DNA of 64,000 nucleotides. Source: Gamsiella multidivaricata (taxonomy: Eukaryota; Mortierellomycota; Mortierellomycetes; Mortierellales; Mortierellaceae). The notes beneath the pieces were generated by a model. The model did no database searches. It was not told the origin of the DNA and saw only the letters and a program-made list of their open reading frames with translations. The translations under genes and the position numbers were made by a program. Positions within the stretch are counted from its first letter, which is position 1. The number at the start of each line of letters is the position of its first letter. Below are positions 22,601 to 36,343 of this stretch, piece by piece. The stretch covers positions 30,224-94,223 of the forward strand of contig NW_026251820.1 in assembly GCF_025024155.1 (NCBI RefSeq), read 5' to 3'.

Positions 22601-24060
22601 CTTTCGATTTACCAGAGCCTTTGTTAACTTTAGCATCCCGTTTCTGCTCCTTCTTCTCCAGCTGCTGCACCTCTGCTGTGACTTCGACCATGAAGGCATC
22701 CAGAGGGTCGACCTCATCTTCCTCTATGGCTGCGTCTTCCGCCTTTGCTGTCTCCTCCTCCTCCCGGTCGCCCATCACAACATCGCCATTTGCATCCTTT
22801 GGTATCGTCGCGCTAGAGTCGTCCTCGTCCTCATCGTCCTCGTCCCAGCTCCAAGGTTTAGAGGGCGCAGCAGGTGCAGACGAATCCTCCGCAGAGCTTG
22901 TTAGTGTTTTTGTGCTATTGGAAGTTCCATTCAATTGCTGAGATGCTGCTGCTGCTTTGGCCTCCTCCTCCGCTTTCTTGGCCGCTTCTCTTTCCAGTCT
23001 CCATTGTAGCACGTTTTCACGTCTCTTACGAATAACATCCGAGTCGCCGAATGCAGCGGAAATGGTGCGTGGTGCCGGGGTAGTAGACATTTTTGATGAC
23101 ATTGACAATGAAATAGGTGTTTTTATCTGCAAAAAGAATTGAAGAGATGAGAACAAATTAGGAGCCTGAATGACACTCCAATGTTGAACCAAAAGGTTGT
23201 TCAGGGCTTACTTTGGGTGCTTGAGGCGCAATCTCAACGGGGACGAAGGATGCTGGCTGCATCGTCGACATGGTCGTCTCCGCTGGTGTGAAGGTGGTGT
23301 TGGTGTTAGTGTTAGTGTTAGTGTTAGTGTTGGTGTGTGTGCTTGCTGTGATGGTAGTTTCTGTGGTAGGCGTCGAACTCCTCTCCCTTTCCTCGAGCGG
23401 CCTGGACGACGAACGTGGCTGCTCTGAAGGCTCTAGCTTGTCGCGGCCGCTGTGATCGCGACTGTGATCACGCCCCCGCTCGCCATGCCGGTCTCTGCCT
23501 CGATCACGATCTCGTCGATCTCTGCTGTCGTGACGGTCTCTGCTGCCTTTGCTATCCTTTTCACGGTCCCGTCCATGCTCGCGTGTACGGTCTCTTGATC
23601 GGGATCTATGTCGATTCCTTGCCCTCTCGCGATCGCGGTCCCTGTCTCGGTCGCGGTCACGCTCTTTGGATCTGTCGCTTCTATGCCGGTCCCGTTCCCG
23701 ATCACGATCTTTTTCCCTGTCTCTATCACGACTCCTGTCCTTGTGCCGTTCTCGATCTCTATCACTTCTGTGTTCCCTGTCGCGGTGTTGACGGTCGCGA
23801 TCCGAGGACGAGCGGGTGTGGTCTTTGTTGTCCTTGTTTCTATGGTGATCATCTATATCCGTATCCATGGCTAACGCATCGGAACGCAGGGTGCCATGGC
23901 TGCCTGATAGCCTTGACGCAGCAATGGACGATGGCGATTGAATCGAGCTGAGTCCTCCTGGAGATCCTCCGGTGGGCGATGACAGGCGAGAGCGCTTTGA
24001 AGATGAAGGCGATTGCTCCGAGGGGCTGTCGCGCGCACTCGGACTACGTGGTCTGGACAT
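19648..24060 (-). CDS. PRP5: Pre-mRNA-processing ATP-dependent RNA helicase Prp5/DDX46
   Basis: Eight exons on the minus strand: 24060-23212, 23126-22282, 22149-21669, 21577-21506, 21398-21129, 21032-20613, 20496-20274, 20165-19648; 1225 aa, all junctions in frame. The N-terminal exon is an RS/RD-rich domain (residues about 80-210) as in DDX46. Exon 2 is acidic and has the Prp5 pre-core motif ending [20 protein letters not shown]. The helicase core follows: AKTGSGKT (about 595-602), [21 protein letters not shown] (about 710-722), SAT in exon 4, then ARGLD and [10 protein letters not shown] (about 890). The C-terminus has a KH-like segment ([20 protein letters not shown]), as in DDX46, and a Gly/Arg-rich end. 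Prp5 remodels U2 snRNP and proofreads branch-site pairing in prespliceosome assembly. The exon-7 intron has a long T-tract in sense (A at 20509-20529). Confidence 0.95.
23300..23336 (-). repeat. Short tandem Thr-Asn coding repeat in the helicase N-terminal exon
   Basis: A 6-nt unit (gtgtta on the plus strand) is repeated about six times and encodes alternating Thr-Asn on the minus strand, between the RS domain and the first intron. The frame is preserved. Confidence 0.75.
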
Positions 24061-24388
24061 GCTGGTACTGAAGCAGTTTTGCTATTGATCAGAATTTCGC
24101 TCGTCAACTGACTGTGCAAGGTGGTTGATTCTAGACAATGGGCGCTAAAATTACGTCACCGAAGTGACGAACCGCACACACCTCCTAGTATCTAAACTAA
24201 GACTATGTGCTTTCAAACACAAGGCGGCTTTCTTCACAATTTCAGAGCTCCCAAGAGTAACTATAGGCTTTACAAAAACATGGATACGAAGTAATAACTG
24301 ACATTGAAGAAACACAATCTATGGCGACGGTAAAAAGGGACAATGACACGATAAACAGTACTAATGATAATGGTGGTCTTCTGTCGAC
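24061..24388. other. Short promoter region between NMA111 and PRP5
   Basis: This is the space between the 3' end of the NMA111 gene and the PRP5 start, both on the minus strand. It carries ttacgtca (24152-24159) about 90 bp upstream of the PRP5 ATG, a CRE/AP-1-like word; function not shown. Confidence 0.35.
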
Positions 24389-27300
24389 TTAAACGGTCTC
24401 GCCGCCGTCCTCCTCCATATCGACCTCATCTCCGTCCACAATGACCGCAGCTGGACCATCTTCCGATGCTACTGACCCCTTGGTGGGAGCGGGCGAATCA
24501 GCAACCTTACGCCATCCAGATTCCTCGTTATCGTCCCTGACCATTTCTGCCGTGGGCCTGGCAATTGGAAAAAAAAAAAAAGAGCAGTGAGGTGTCAGCG
24601 AAATTATCGCAGGAACAATTTGCTCCGCTCATTAAAAAATGATTAAAGCAGGGCTTACCAGTAGTGCATGTTCGTCTTGATGCTCAAAACAGTTGGGATC
24701 ATGTCAAAGCTCATGGTCTTGACGCGGACATATGAGTTATCGGGACATTGCCTCACAGCCATAAGTAGGGCATCCAGATCCGGGGTGGGAGTACCATTGA
24801 TATGTGTGATCCACATTGTTGGAACCATGCCATACATGTACGACGGAGAGCCCTTCGAGCGTGCACTGACATAGACCCTGCTGGGCAGAGTCTTGCTCTG
24901 TTGCAGGACAGCCTTGTGGGGCTCGTGCATCATGGCGCCAGCCCAGATCACCAACCGGCTCGTTCCATTGCCATCGACCTCCTCTGTAGGGACCGTCACT
25001 TTGACCTCGACCTTCTTCCTAAGCACAACCATCTCCAGCTCTGTAGCATCGTACTGTACATCCAATTCATACATCCTCGTGATAACCTTGCCGTTGACGC
25101 TCAAGATCAAATCTAGCTCCTGAAGGATCGAGGCCGATACTGACCCCGTTTCAGTACGTCTGATCATAAAAATATGATGACGTGAAGGGTTCGCCTCCTC
25201 CACCTTCTTGACCCACTCATCAGAAAGTCCCATGTGGCGGGCCTGAGCCATGTGGATAGGCATGATCTCAATGTTTAGACTGCGCAATTTAGGGTACAGT
25301 CCTTGTTGCATAGGCTGAAGCACAGGCATAATTGTCGAGATGTGCAATCCCAGATGGTACTCGTTATCCCGACCAGAGTTGTTACGCTCTCCTAGATATG
25401 ACAGCCACAGCCCCTGAACTCGTCCCTCGCTATCGGCTAATACACCAGAGGAACATTGCTGGGCAAGAGGCGTGTCGAGCGTGATTGCATCCAAGTTGAT
25501 GCCTCTGAACCTAGGCGTAGCGTTGTGAGGGATTGTTACGCTGGTGATGTCTGTGACAACAGTCCTGAGGCAGATAGGTCTCTGGTTGTGGTTGAACGCT
25601 ACCAACGAGACCTGATGGCCCTGAACAAGGTTGATGGGCGAGATTTTAGCCGACTGAATGGGGGTACCACCGATGTCCTTGGGGTTGTATGAGACAATGG
25701 CGAAGTTGTGCGTAGGATGAAGGTACACGACTTTGCCGGGAACAATGATGGAGTCCGCAATAGTGATGTTCAAATCTCCCATGGCAAAGGGGACGATGTT
25801 GCGTGAGACCACAATCAAACCGCGTTCAGCATCCACAACCAATCCAGCGCCCAATTTCTATTAGAGAAAAAGAGTGTCATTATATCAGATCGCTGCGCCG
25901 ATACACGCCGTTATAAAGAAACATATCCACAAAACACCTCAACCTACCCTGCTCTTGGGAAATCCATCGATACGGCATGGCATGTAATAGCTGACCTTGA
26001 CCATGCTGCTGAACAACTCCTTTGCTGGCCCCAGCGACTCGTCCAGCTCCAAAAACTTGACAGTCGAGGGCACAATGGGCTTGGGAGGTAAGGGTGTCCC
26101 CAGGTTGGTGAAATCCCACAGCCCTATCTTGTCGTTCCTGACCGCTAGCCGGAATCGGCTCCAGTGACGTTCCACCTGCACAACTGCAACGCTGGTCGTG
26201 TGCACATCCGCGATCGAATAATACACCACAGGGACACGCTCCCTGTCTGGAATCGTCTGCATAACCTCAATAAAGTCATCCAGATTGTAAACGGATTTGT
26301 TGTCGATCGACGATAAAAGCCAGCCTCTATCCGGTCCCTCGAATCTGAACATCCCGCTGGGCTCCGAGACGTAGACGCCACTGACAGGGACGCAAAAGCT
26401 GCGAGCGAGTTGGTAGCTGAGGTTGTTCAACTTTGCGCCACCAATCTCTACATACCGATCGGGTGTAATGCTGTGCAGATCCTGAACCACAACCTTAAAC
26501 GTTCTTCGCTCTCCTCCGCGTTCTGCGACGATCTCAATCTCTTTACCGACATTCCTGTCAAGGCAATCCTCCAACGGTACAAACTTTGTGATAAGCTCAT
26601 CATTGATTGAAACCAAAATATCGCCCTCCTCGAGACAATCTGAAGCAGGACCCTTGGGCAGGACGGTCTCAGCGACAAGCATGCCAATCTCCTCGGGAAA
26701 AGTTTTTCTGATGAGAGCCTCTGTCTGCTGACTCAATCCCAAACGACGGGTCTCATCAAAGGGTCGGTACATGAACTGGGTCTGGATGGTGCCTCGAGTT
26801 ACGTGCTTGCCCTCCTGAATAAAACTTAATGCACGACGAACGCGGTCCAATGGCAAGAAGAAGTCTGTGGCAGCTTTGAGGCTACCTCCCGCCTGCAATG
26901 CGACTGCATTTCCATTGATGTCGATTACTGGCGATCCACTGGATCCTCCGCTTGTACTTGAAGCGGCCTGAAGATAGAACGTACTAATATTTATCAATGA
27001 TATGCACCATTAGTAGTCGATCTGAAATCTCTCATATGGTCGCAAATAGTCAACCCTATCCTTACTTGAAGTCATTGTAGGTCAAGTCTCCGTATTCAGG
27101 GGCGTTTCTGTCCAATCGCGAGATGGAGCCTGACAAAATTGAAAGTTTCTCTCCTGCATCGTTTCCGACAACACGGATATCGATCCCAACCTTGGCCATT
27201 TCTGGTGCCAGGGGGATCGATGTCACCTCCATATATCTGATCTTAGATGGGTCGAACTTGAGAAACCTAGCACGCACCATGCGTAGCAATTTAGATAAAA

Positions 27301-28705
27301 CAAGCGATTAATTATTAGCCAAAGACATCCTCCGGCACGATCATGGCTCAAACCCCTTTCTTGGCTCACACCATTCATTTTCCAATGAATAGCTCAATTG
27401 CATAAAACAAAATGCCCGCGTGCACACGAAAAGACATACCCGAAGTCGTGGACAGGATCCCTGTATACTGGAAAGACATCGACCTCTTCATGATCGTGGC
27501 AGACCGCCTCGCCGACAAAGGGACCAGCACAAGCAACATGTCTATACATAAAGTTAAAGCAATAACTGAGTTAGCTTCCTCTGGACAACTGCTCATTGAT
27601 GAATTCGTAGCGCAGTGTGAATGCTCACGTACCGATTCGTCAGGATCAACCCAAGCTCTGCGTCGACAATAAACCCAGATGCCTCTGACGTCTCGGGTCC
27701 TATCAAATGTAGATGGATACAAGACGAAATAAATGGCAAGGTTAGCAAAGATCTCGACGATGCACACACGTACACAAATATAAAGTAGCGCACCCAAACT
27801 ACCGCGCATGCATGCATGTAGAAATCATAAATTATGAGAGATTGAATGATTCGTTATACTCTGTCATTCTCTTTCCCTGTCCTCTGTGCGTGTCTATCGT
27901 TCCTTCAACTTCTCCCTCGATGATGGCATGCATGGTACCCATTTAGTTGCAATGGTAGCAACAGACGATCTCGTAGCTGGTCCATGATGCAGTATGTTCA
28001 CCAAGTGTTCAAGCTGTGGTTCAAACGCATGAAAGTCGCGGCGATACACTGTGGCCAAACTGACAGTTGATCCTGGCATTCATGATCCAAAACTCGCAAT
28101 CCAAATAAGCACTGTCATGTCCCCCCTTCACCCCTTTCGGTTGACTTAAAGCGTCAAAAGTTCACTGATCGCCCTTCCCTGTTTCCAGAGGTCAACGGGA
28201 CGGGAACGCAGAACATTTTGCTCCCGAAGTCGACAATACTCTCGCTCGTATGCGTATCCGAAAGCGGCTCAATCCTACATGACATCCTGATAACCCCATG
28301 AAAGGTTCTCCTGAAGAGATTGATCCCCATACAGAAGACACAAAACATATCATCAGTTTTATCTATCTTACCTTCAGTATCAAAGGCCGATACCTGACTG
28401 AATCGGATCGACACAATGGCCTTGACAGCCTTCTCGATCACCTTCTGCCACTGGGGTGGTTCGCTCAACGCGATGGTAGCGCGTGCTGACTCTGAACCGT
28501 TGATCGTGTTCATATTCACACCAGCGATGCCGTTGGTACCGCCATGGGCCATCTCGGTTTCCTCGCCCTCGGGATCTGTCCTGCTACTGTCGTCCCTGTC
28601 TGAAGTTGGATCGTCTGTACGGCGTCTCTTGTGGAGGTGCAGTCCGCCATCAGTTGGGGTTGAGACCGATGTCGCGCTTGGAGAGTCGGTCAGGTCGATA
28701 TCCAT
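24389..28705 (-). CDS. NMA111: Nma111-like nuclear HtrA serine protease with PDZ domains
   Basis: Seven exons on the minus strand: 28705-28372, 27699-27633, 27541-27440, 27266-27066, 26983-25948, 25857-24659, 24557-24389; 1035 aa, all GT-AG and in frame. The N-terminus has a basic KRRR motif suiting nuclear import. The trypsin-like triad is complete: His in TNRHVACAG (residue 135), Asp in [10 protein letters not shown] (about 166) and Ser in [11 protein letters not shown] (about 250). PDZ-type segments follow (for example [20 protein letters not shown] with [12 protein letters not shown]). A second protease-like half without the catalytic Ser comes next ([18 protein letters not shown]), then another PDZ-like stretch; this duplicated, half-dead layout is typical of Nma111. 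The yeast protein is a nuclear, stress-linked protease involved in apoptosis and lipid homeostasis. The length fits the family (about 1000 aa). Confidence 0.95.
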
Positions 28706-29290
28706 GTCGGTATTAGAAACGGTAGAGGAATAAAGTAGGATGCTGAATGGTAATTCGATGCGAAAATGAATAGAGTATCAAAGTTGTATACCAAAGAGCG
28801 TAGAGATGAAGACAGGAAGAAGGACGATGGTGAGATGCGGAATTGAATAAAAGAAGGTCGAGGAAGAAAGAATGAAAGGAAGGAGTTATGGTTGTTGCGT
28901 GGCAAGAAGGAACTAAGCTACGTTATGGAACTGGACTGCTGCTGCCTTAAGACGAAGCGGCAGGAAAACAAACAAGGGCATCAGATCACAAACAGCAGCG
29001 ACGAGATGGAGAACGCAAAAAGGGTGCACCATTCTCCAGAGATGATAGTACTCCATCTACCCAAGGTCTGGTCATGCTAAACTCACGCCTGGCTGTATTA
29101 CAGGACACTGGACATTGAAGCGGTCTACTTTGCCTTGCAACTGAAGCCTTACAATTAAAGGAGGTTACTAGGCTAAAGAGCTTTTTTTTGCTGGCTGGCT
29201 GGCTGGCCCGGTCTTTTTTATTGTATGTTCTCTTTCTATGCCGATGCATTATTGGGTAAAAATATGAATGAATATGTTGACGCTTCCGAG
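28706..29290. other. Intergenic region between NMA111 and the reductase gene
   Basis: Promoter and leader of NMA111 on the left and the 3' region of the reductase gene on the right. Only short frames; the ggctggctggctggc tetranucleotide run is at about 29190-29208. Confidence 0.45.
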
Positions 29291-30628
<1,338 letters not shown>

Positions 30629-32685
30629 TCTGAATGATGTCGTTCTGTGGATGGATGAGGGGGAGGGTGGGGCGAGGGAGGGAGTAGGGAAAGAAGGAGA
30701 AGAAAAGGTTGTTTGGATTGGCTGCCCCTTTGAAGGAAGAAAAAAGCCAGGAACAGGACAGGCCCATCTGGCACTGAACAAATCGGCACACTGTAAGAAC
30801 ATTCCCACCAATGTGCTCTCGCGGTCTGTGTTGAGCGCAGATAGGACGCTGACTGGCTGTACCTGGACCCAACCCAGCAATTATCATTTGTCATTGTAAA
30901 CAGCACGGCTCCCTCCCTCCCTCCCCCATGCAATGATCTGTAGACTCTGCTCTGCATATGATATGCACGCAGAACACATCCATTAGTCTAAGTCTATGCC
31001 CACACTCTGCTGGCGGGAAATACACACCGGGCGCCAGAGAACAAATACACCCCTATTACCGTAGCCTGCTCGGTCGCCGCCTTGGTCAGCGCAGCAATCC
31101 ACTCGGAGGAAATCAAAAAAAGGCAAAAGCCATCGCTATTTGTTCTCCAAGCCGAAATATAGACTTCCGTGAACCACCACTCGTACCGACAAGGACGAGC
31201 GGTAGGAGGGCGCATAAAAGGATGATTCGAAACAAGCGAGGAGCGAACAGTTGTCACGAGGCAAAATAATGTTTAACCGGGGCTCGCATGGATCCCTAGA
31301 CGAACGTTCCCGCCCAACTCGTCTATTTCTCCTCATCTCCCCATGAGCTCTACACCAGGTTATTCCAGTTGGCTCCGGTCCCACTCTATACAGCTGAATC
31401 ATGGAGATAGTCGATGCTGATCGACAACTGCTGTTAACGAAAGGGAGAAAAAAAAAAAAAAAAAAAAAAGGCTGTGAAAGCCGTACGCATTATTGAAGTT
31501 GCAAAACCAAAGCTGAAGCGCTGAGACGATGAATGAAAATGAGGATTGAGGCGACCCTTGCCAATAGGTCGAGTCGACTTGCCGATGGTAGACTATGTGG
31601 ACCCACAGACAGCTTGGTGGCGTTCCTTGCATGAGTGATTGGCCAACCTTATTGGTTTCACAAGTCCAACTCTGGAATGCATTCAGCTTAGATCCTTCGA
31701 TAACGCCCCTGATAATGATATTCATAATACGTGCTGGGCGCATTATTGAACGCATTGAGTCTCTCTTCGCGCTTCTTCTCCGAACATATTCTATTTTCCT
31801 TCCTGCCTAGCGAAGTTTGAATAAAATGAGATGTGAATACACTTTGGCAGAGGGATTCCTACTAGAAGACCCAGTGCATTCTTTTCTCCCTTCTCTCTGC
31901 CTGGTTCATGCTCCACGTTGGAATAGAGCGGCTCGATCGACGCACATTGGGAAGAACTCAGAGGATACCAGTCTAGAGTTCTCGTACATTCCTATTAATA
32001 AGATAATTCTGCCAGCACAGCGAGGCGCGAGTGGTCTTCACACTAAGAGTGCTGGGCGCATTCTCCAGGCTTTCCATTTACTCACATGAATATGTAGTCG
32101 TCTCAAGATGAAGCTTCAACCCTTATCTTCTGTGACCTATGAGTGTTTGTGAGCAAGCGAACGCGTTTGCATCGACTATAAGCAGATAATGACCCAGGGG
32201 CTACATAAGAGTCAGATACCCAGCACTGATGTACGAAGGAACGTTATCTTTCAACCAATCAAAGTCTCCGATGGGCTGTGATCCACTTTTTTTTCTTGTT
32301 CTCCTGGCCGCCGAACTCCGCATTTTTTGTGGGGCTGCATGCAAGTCCAGACAGCGGTATCGCTCCCACCTCCAAGGTGCTGGTACCAGGGCCAGACTAC
32401 TGCTATACTATACACTTGTATATATCTTTCTTCCTAGCCTAGGTTGACGGACTGCTCCTCCAGCACTATTTAAAGGCAGCTGATTCTCGCCTCGGTCCTC
32501 CTTTTGTTCTTTTTGTTCTTGTTCTTGTTCTAGTTGTGTTCTCGTTTTTTGTGTTTTCTTGTTCCTCTGTAAATTACCCCTGTACACCTATCCACCCTCC
32601 TCCACCACTACCTCCAAACCTCAGCAACCACTCCCGATTTCTCCAGCCCACTCCAGTCAAGCCAAGTCAAGACCCAAGCCCAACC
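30629..32685. other. Two-kilobase divergent intergenic region between CBR1 and ISN1
   Basis: No gene recognised. A 22-base A tract lies at 31448-31469. The last 200 bases contain the repeated gttcttgttcttgttc (about 32504-32530) and CT/CA-rich leader of ISN1. Short frames at 30958-31269 and 31595-31810 lack motifs and splice support. Confidence 0.5.
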
Positions 32686-34824
32686 ATGACTTCGTCCTAC
32701 AGAGTAAGACACCTTTCACTGCTCCTGGGCTAAGCGACAACAACCCGCCTTCCGTTCATGGCAACTTATACAACTTTCTCACGCTCATCGCTCTCACTCT
32801 CCTAGATCAACTACCAATTGCGCGCTCATGTAAGTGTGTGCCCAAAATGCATTTCAATGAGCGCGAACAATGCAAGTAATCTCTCCATTTGGTGTTGGTG
32901 CTAGAGAACTCACAATTGCATTGCATGTCGTCATTATAGAAACGCGACCCTCTTATCGAGTTCATCAAGGGCCTTCTTCTCACACCCTTTGTCCTCCACG
33001 CCAAGCCCCGCAAGCCCGTCCTCAACTCGCCTCTCGTTCCAGGAGAACTCGGCAGTGGCCAGGAATCATCCGCCAGCAACTCTGGCAATGGCAATGGCAA
33101 TGGCAATGGCAACAATAATGGAGGTAGCAATACCAATGATGACGACAAGAACGACTACCAGGAGGAGGAAAAACCCATGATCGACGCAAACCTGCAGCGT
33201 TATCTCGAGATCATGAAGTCGGTTGAGGACATGATTGAGGAGCACCGCCGAAAGGCACTCAAGGGCGTGCCTGAACACTCGCGTTTGCACCGGATCGTGC
33301 CTTCCGTTGCGAAGTTCTTCACACCCTTGCCCCTCGAGGCTGCGTTCTTGGACGCGAATGCAAAACACTCAATTGCTGCCAGACGTTTCGTCCCTCCCAG
33401 TTTCAACGATATTCGAAGGTAAGGACGAGGAATGGAAGGAGATGCCCATTTGCTATATGTCATTAGGTACCGGTCAATTGATTTCTAACTCTTTCTGACA
33501 CTGCCCTTTATTACTCATTCATCGATTGCAGGATCCTAAACACAGCTCAAGTCATGGCTATTGCGCCCACCATCAACTTGATCACCTTGTAAGCGGAGAA
33601 AAAGCCCCTGCGCTCGGAATGGGGCCTGAATGACGTAATTGAAGCAAAACCACTTCAAGCTCTCACACTTGTCTCTATTTTCCTCTTGAATAGCGACGGA
33701 GATATGACTCTGTATGATGACGGCACCTCATTCACCGAGACGTCGTCATTGATTCCTCTCTTGATCACGCTGATGCGTGCTGGTCTCCGTGTTGCCATTG
33801 TCACTGCTGCTGGTTACCCTGGCGATGCTGGCAAGTACGAGGAACGTCTGAGTGGCCTTCTGAAATCATTCCATAACCACAGGCTGTCCGAGAAGCTGTT
33901 GGAGCGCTTCTATGTCCTCGGAGGCGAATGTAACTACCTCTTCCGCTGTGGGTGGAAGAAGAACGAGGTTACTGGGGAGTCTGTCGTTGGCTTGACCTAT
34001 ATCCATCCCGAGTAAGTCGATTGCTCCGATTTTTTGATTTTTTCCCGTTTCCTCTTGCATTAGAACATGGTCGATTTGCATCCTTGTTAAAAAAAAAAGA
34101 TCATTTGCAATAGATCTTATCAACCCTCTGATATGCTTGCATGGAAGCATGATGAGATCCAGGAGCTTTTGGACGTTGCCGAAGAGAACTTGAGACGCTC
34201 CGTCACTGCTATGAACCTGAAGGCCGCTGTTATCCGTAAATCTCGCGCTGTCGGAATTGTGCCCATTAACAATGGCAGGATTGCACGCGAGCAGTTGGAT
34301 GAGTGTGTGCTCTCGACCCAGCAGCGCCTGCTAGAGTACCAGCAAATGTCTGCACCAGCCAAGGTTGCGATTCCGTTCTGTGTCTTCAACGGCGGAAACG
34401 ACGTCTTTGTCGATATGTAAGTTTCGAAGCATGCACTCTAGTTGCGTGTCGTGTACAAAGATAGCCTGGACAAACGGTTGACGAAGCAATGCATGTGTGC
34501 TTTCTTTTTTCTTCAACCGAATAGTGGTAACAAGTTGATTGGTGTTCAAGTGCTCCAGACTTATCTTGGCGCAGCCCCCGATGCCACCATCCACGTTGGC
34601 GATCAGGTACGCATGCGAATAAGCGAGCAGAAAAGTAGAATTTTTGGTGTATCAATTGCTAATCATGGATGTGGTCTTTGCTTCCATAATAGTTCTTGTC
34701 CACTGGAAACGACTTTGCAACGCGCTCGAGCTGCTGCACTCTCTGGATTGTCAACCCTGAGGAGACTGAGAATGTGTTGAAGGAGCTGACTCCTCTCTTG
34801 ACCTTCCCTGCCGAGAACGAGTAA
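32686..34824 (+). CDS. ISN1: IMP-specific 5'-nucleotidase ISN1
   Basis: Eight exons: 32686-32703, 32806-32829, 32940-33418, 33532-33588, 33694-34011, 34114-34416, 34525-34606, 34693-34824; 470 aa, all GT-AG and in frame. The first two exons are microexons (18 and 24 nt, MTSSYR and INYQLRAH). The catalytic haloacid-dehalogenase-type motif FDGDMTLYDDG starts at residue 193. LVLGGECNYLF-like (YVLGGECNYLFRCGW), IPFCVFNGGNDVFVDIG and YLGAAPDATIHVGDQFLSTGND complete the ISN1 signature. A Gly-Asn repeat (about residues 55-64) is low complexity. The enzyme dephosphorylates IMP to inosine in purine turnover and is typical of fungi and a few protists. Confidence 0.95.
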
Positions 34825-35238
34825 TGACAATACCCAAGCAAACATGTCAGATGCAAGCCTTGTACTTTTAGAACATAGCAGGACATTCTTAGAGCAGCCT
34901 CGCGATTCCTCGCAGCAGCATAATTCAACCAAAATAAACAGATTTTCAATTAGAGCCTCTTTCAAATATGTGGTCAAGTGTGGAGTCCAGGGCAAGGTCC
35001 ACCACAGGAATAAAACGGAAAAGCACCAACGACTTTGACTCACACTTCTTTTTCTTTGATACTGTCTTCCCGTCCCTGGTAGCCAACGTTGAAATAAACT
35101 CCTCTGGCGCTTCCACTTCTCTATCCCTTCCACCCACATACCGTTACGATCGATCAAAGATCATTTCTGTCAAGGCGAGAAATAGATCAACCAATCCAAA
35201 TGTCTCAGAAACTCAGGCATCGAGCAGGAAACAAAAAA
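34825..35238. other. Short intergenic region after ISN1
   Basis: The 3' region of ISN1 and the leader of the next gene. Only unsupported frames. Confidence 0.45.
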
Positions 35239-35913
35239 ATGAGGACCAAGAGTTTTTTATCTATCCTCGTCATCCTGGCGTCCACCTCTTTCACCAATGC
35301 CCGTCTAACCCCACAAGAACGCCGGTTAGTCCTGGAATCGTCTGACCAATCAACGCCAGACTACTGCTCAGCCTGTCTGCATAAAGCAATGAACAACCAT
35401 TTCCCTCAAGTATGCACTAAAGACGTGTTGAATACAATCGCTATGGCCGCACAGCCCAGTCAGATCGAGCCATCAGTCGTCCGCTGTGTCTGCATCGCCT
35501 TCAGGGATACACTCTGGATGCAGAAGGATTGCTGGGCCGAATGCGAATTTGCAAAGTATACAGAAGCCATGCAGATGATTCCCAAGGTCATGGATTATTC
35601 CGGTTGCGATCAATGGGTGGATCTGAAGACGATTGCAGAGTTGAACAAGCCTGGGTTCCCGAAGCCAGATCTGGGCCATAAGTCAGTGGTGCATGAGTAT
35701 GTGGAGGAGGAGAAGTCATCAAGGAGCTTTGGAGGGGCGTTGAAGCAGAAACTGGAGGAGACGTACGTGTCAAAGGAGGAGAAGGATTTGGGAGAAAACT
35801 GCGAAGGCAATAAATATAGAAAGTCACATGAAGATGAGAATGAGAAGGAGGGCAAAGCGAAGCAGGGGGATGCTGTAGCCACCAGAAGTAGAGGCGTCAA
35901 AGACGACCTTTGA
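35239..35913 (+). CDS. Small secreted cysteine-rich protein, unknown family
   Basis: Start chosen at ATG 35239 (MRTKSFLSILVILAS) because it gives a clean signal peptide ending about TNA (residue 21); an in-frame ATG at 35200 would put a basic extension before it. About 224 aa. The mature N-terminal half carries paired cysteines: YCSACLHK, QVCTKD, RCVCIAF, DCWAECEF and SGCDQW, nine in about 100 residues. The C-terminal half is highly charged (Lys/Glu) with no more cysteines except one (ENCEGN). No known effector, CFEM or hydrophobin spacing is recognised. It is intronless. Probably a lineage-specific extracellular protein. Confidence 0.6.
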   Translation: MRTKSFLSILVILASTSFTNARLTPQERRLVLESSDQSTPDYCSACLHKAMNNHFPQVCTKDVLNTIAMAAQPSQIEPSVVRCVCIAFRDTLWMQKDCWAECEFAKYTEAMQMIPKVMDYSGCDQWVDLKTIAELNKPGFPKPDLGHKSVVHEYVEEEKSSRSFGGALKQKLEETYVSKEEKDLGENCEGNKYRKSHEDENEKEGKAKQGDAVATRSRGVKDDL

Positions 35914-36343
35914 AGGAAGTTGATTGGCGGCGATAGGGGGTGTGCTGTGCTTCAAAAAAAAATATAAAAATAATCGTCAGTGCAGATTTAAAGTTGGTGG
36001 CAAACACCATCGCACAATGGCTCATCTGTATCGCGACGCGTCGTTTGATATATGTAAGACACCCTATTCTATTTTTATGATCCCGTCAACCAACCGCGGA
36101 TGCCCAGATCATCTGGAACCCCGGCCGAGGTCTCCCCACTCTCACTCTCAGTGGTTTCCAGCCTTACGCGCGGCTAGGACAATGAGGCCTTTTGGTACGC
36201 CTGCACGCACGCCTGGAGGGGTTCCGGCGTCAATGAAAAAAAAAAAAAAAAAGCCTTCTCTCACTCTCAATCTCTTATCCACTTTCTACACTCTCGCAAG
36301 CCGTCTACCGCTCAGTCTATTCAACACGCATCGGTCCACCATA
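35914..36343. other. Intergenic region before the single-pass membrane protein gene
   Basis: The open frame continues through this stretch without good protein content. An A15 run lies at about 36238-36252. It probably holds the promoter and leader of the gene that starts at 36344. Confidence 0.4.

Noticed and set aside
23415..23951. 178-aa plus-strand frame opposite the RS domain
   Set aside because: Antisense shadow of the RS/RD-coding repeats of the helicase exon; composition follows the repeats.
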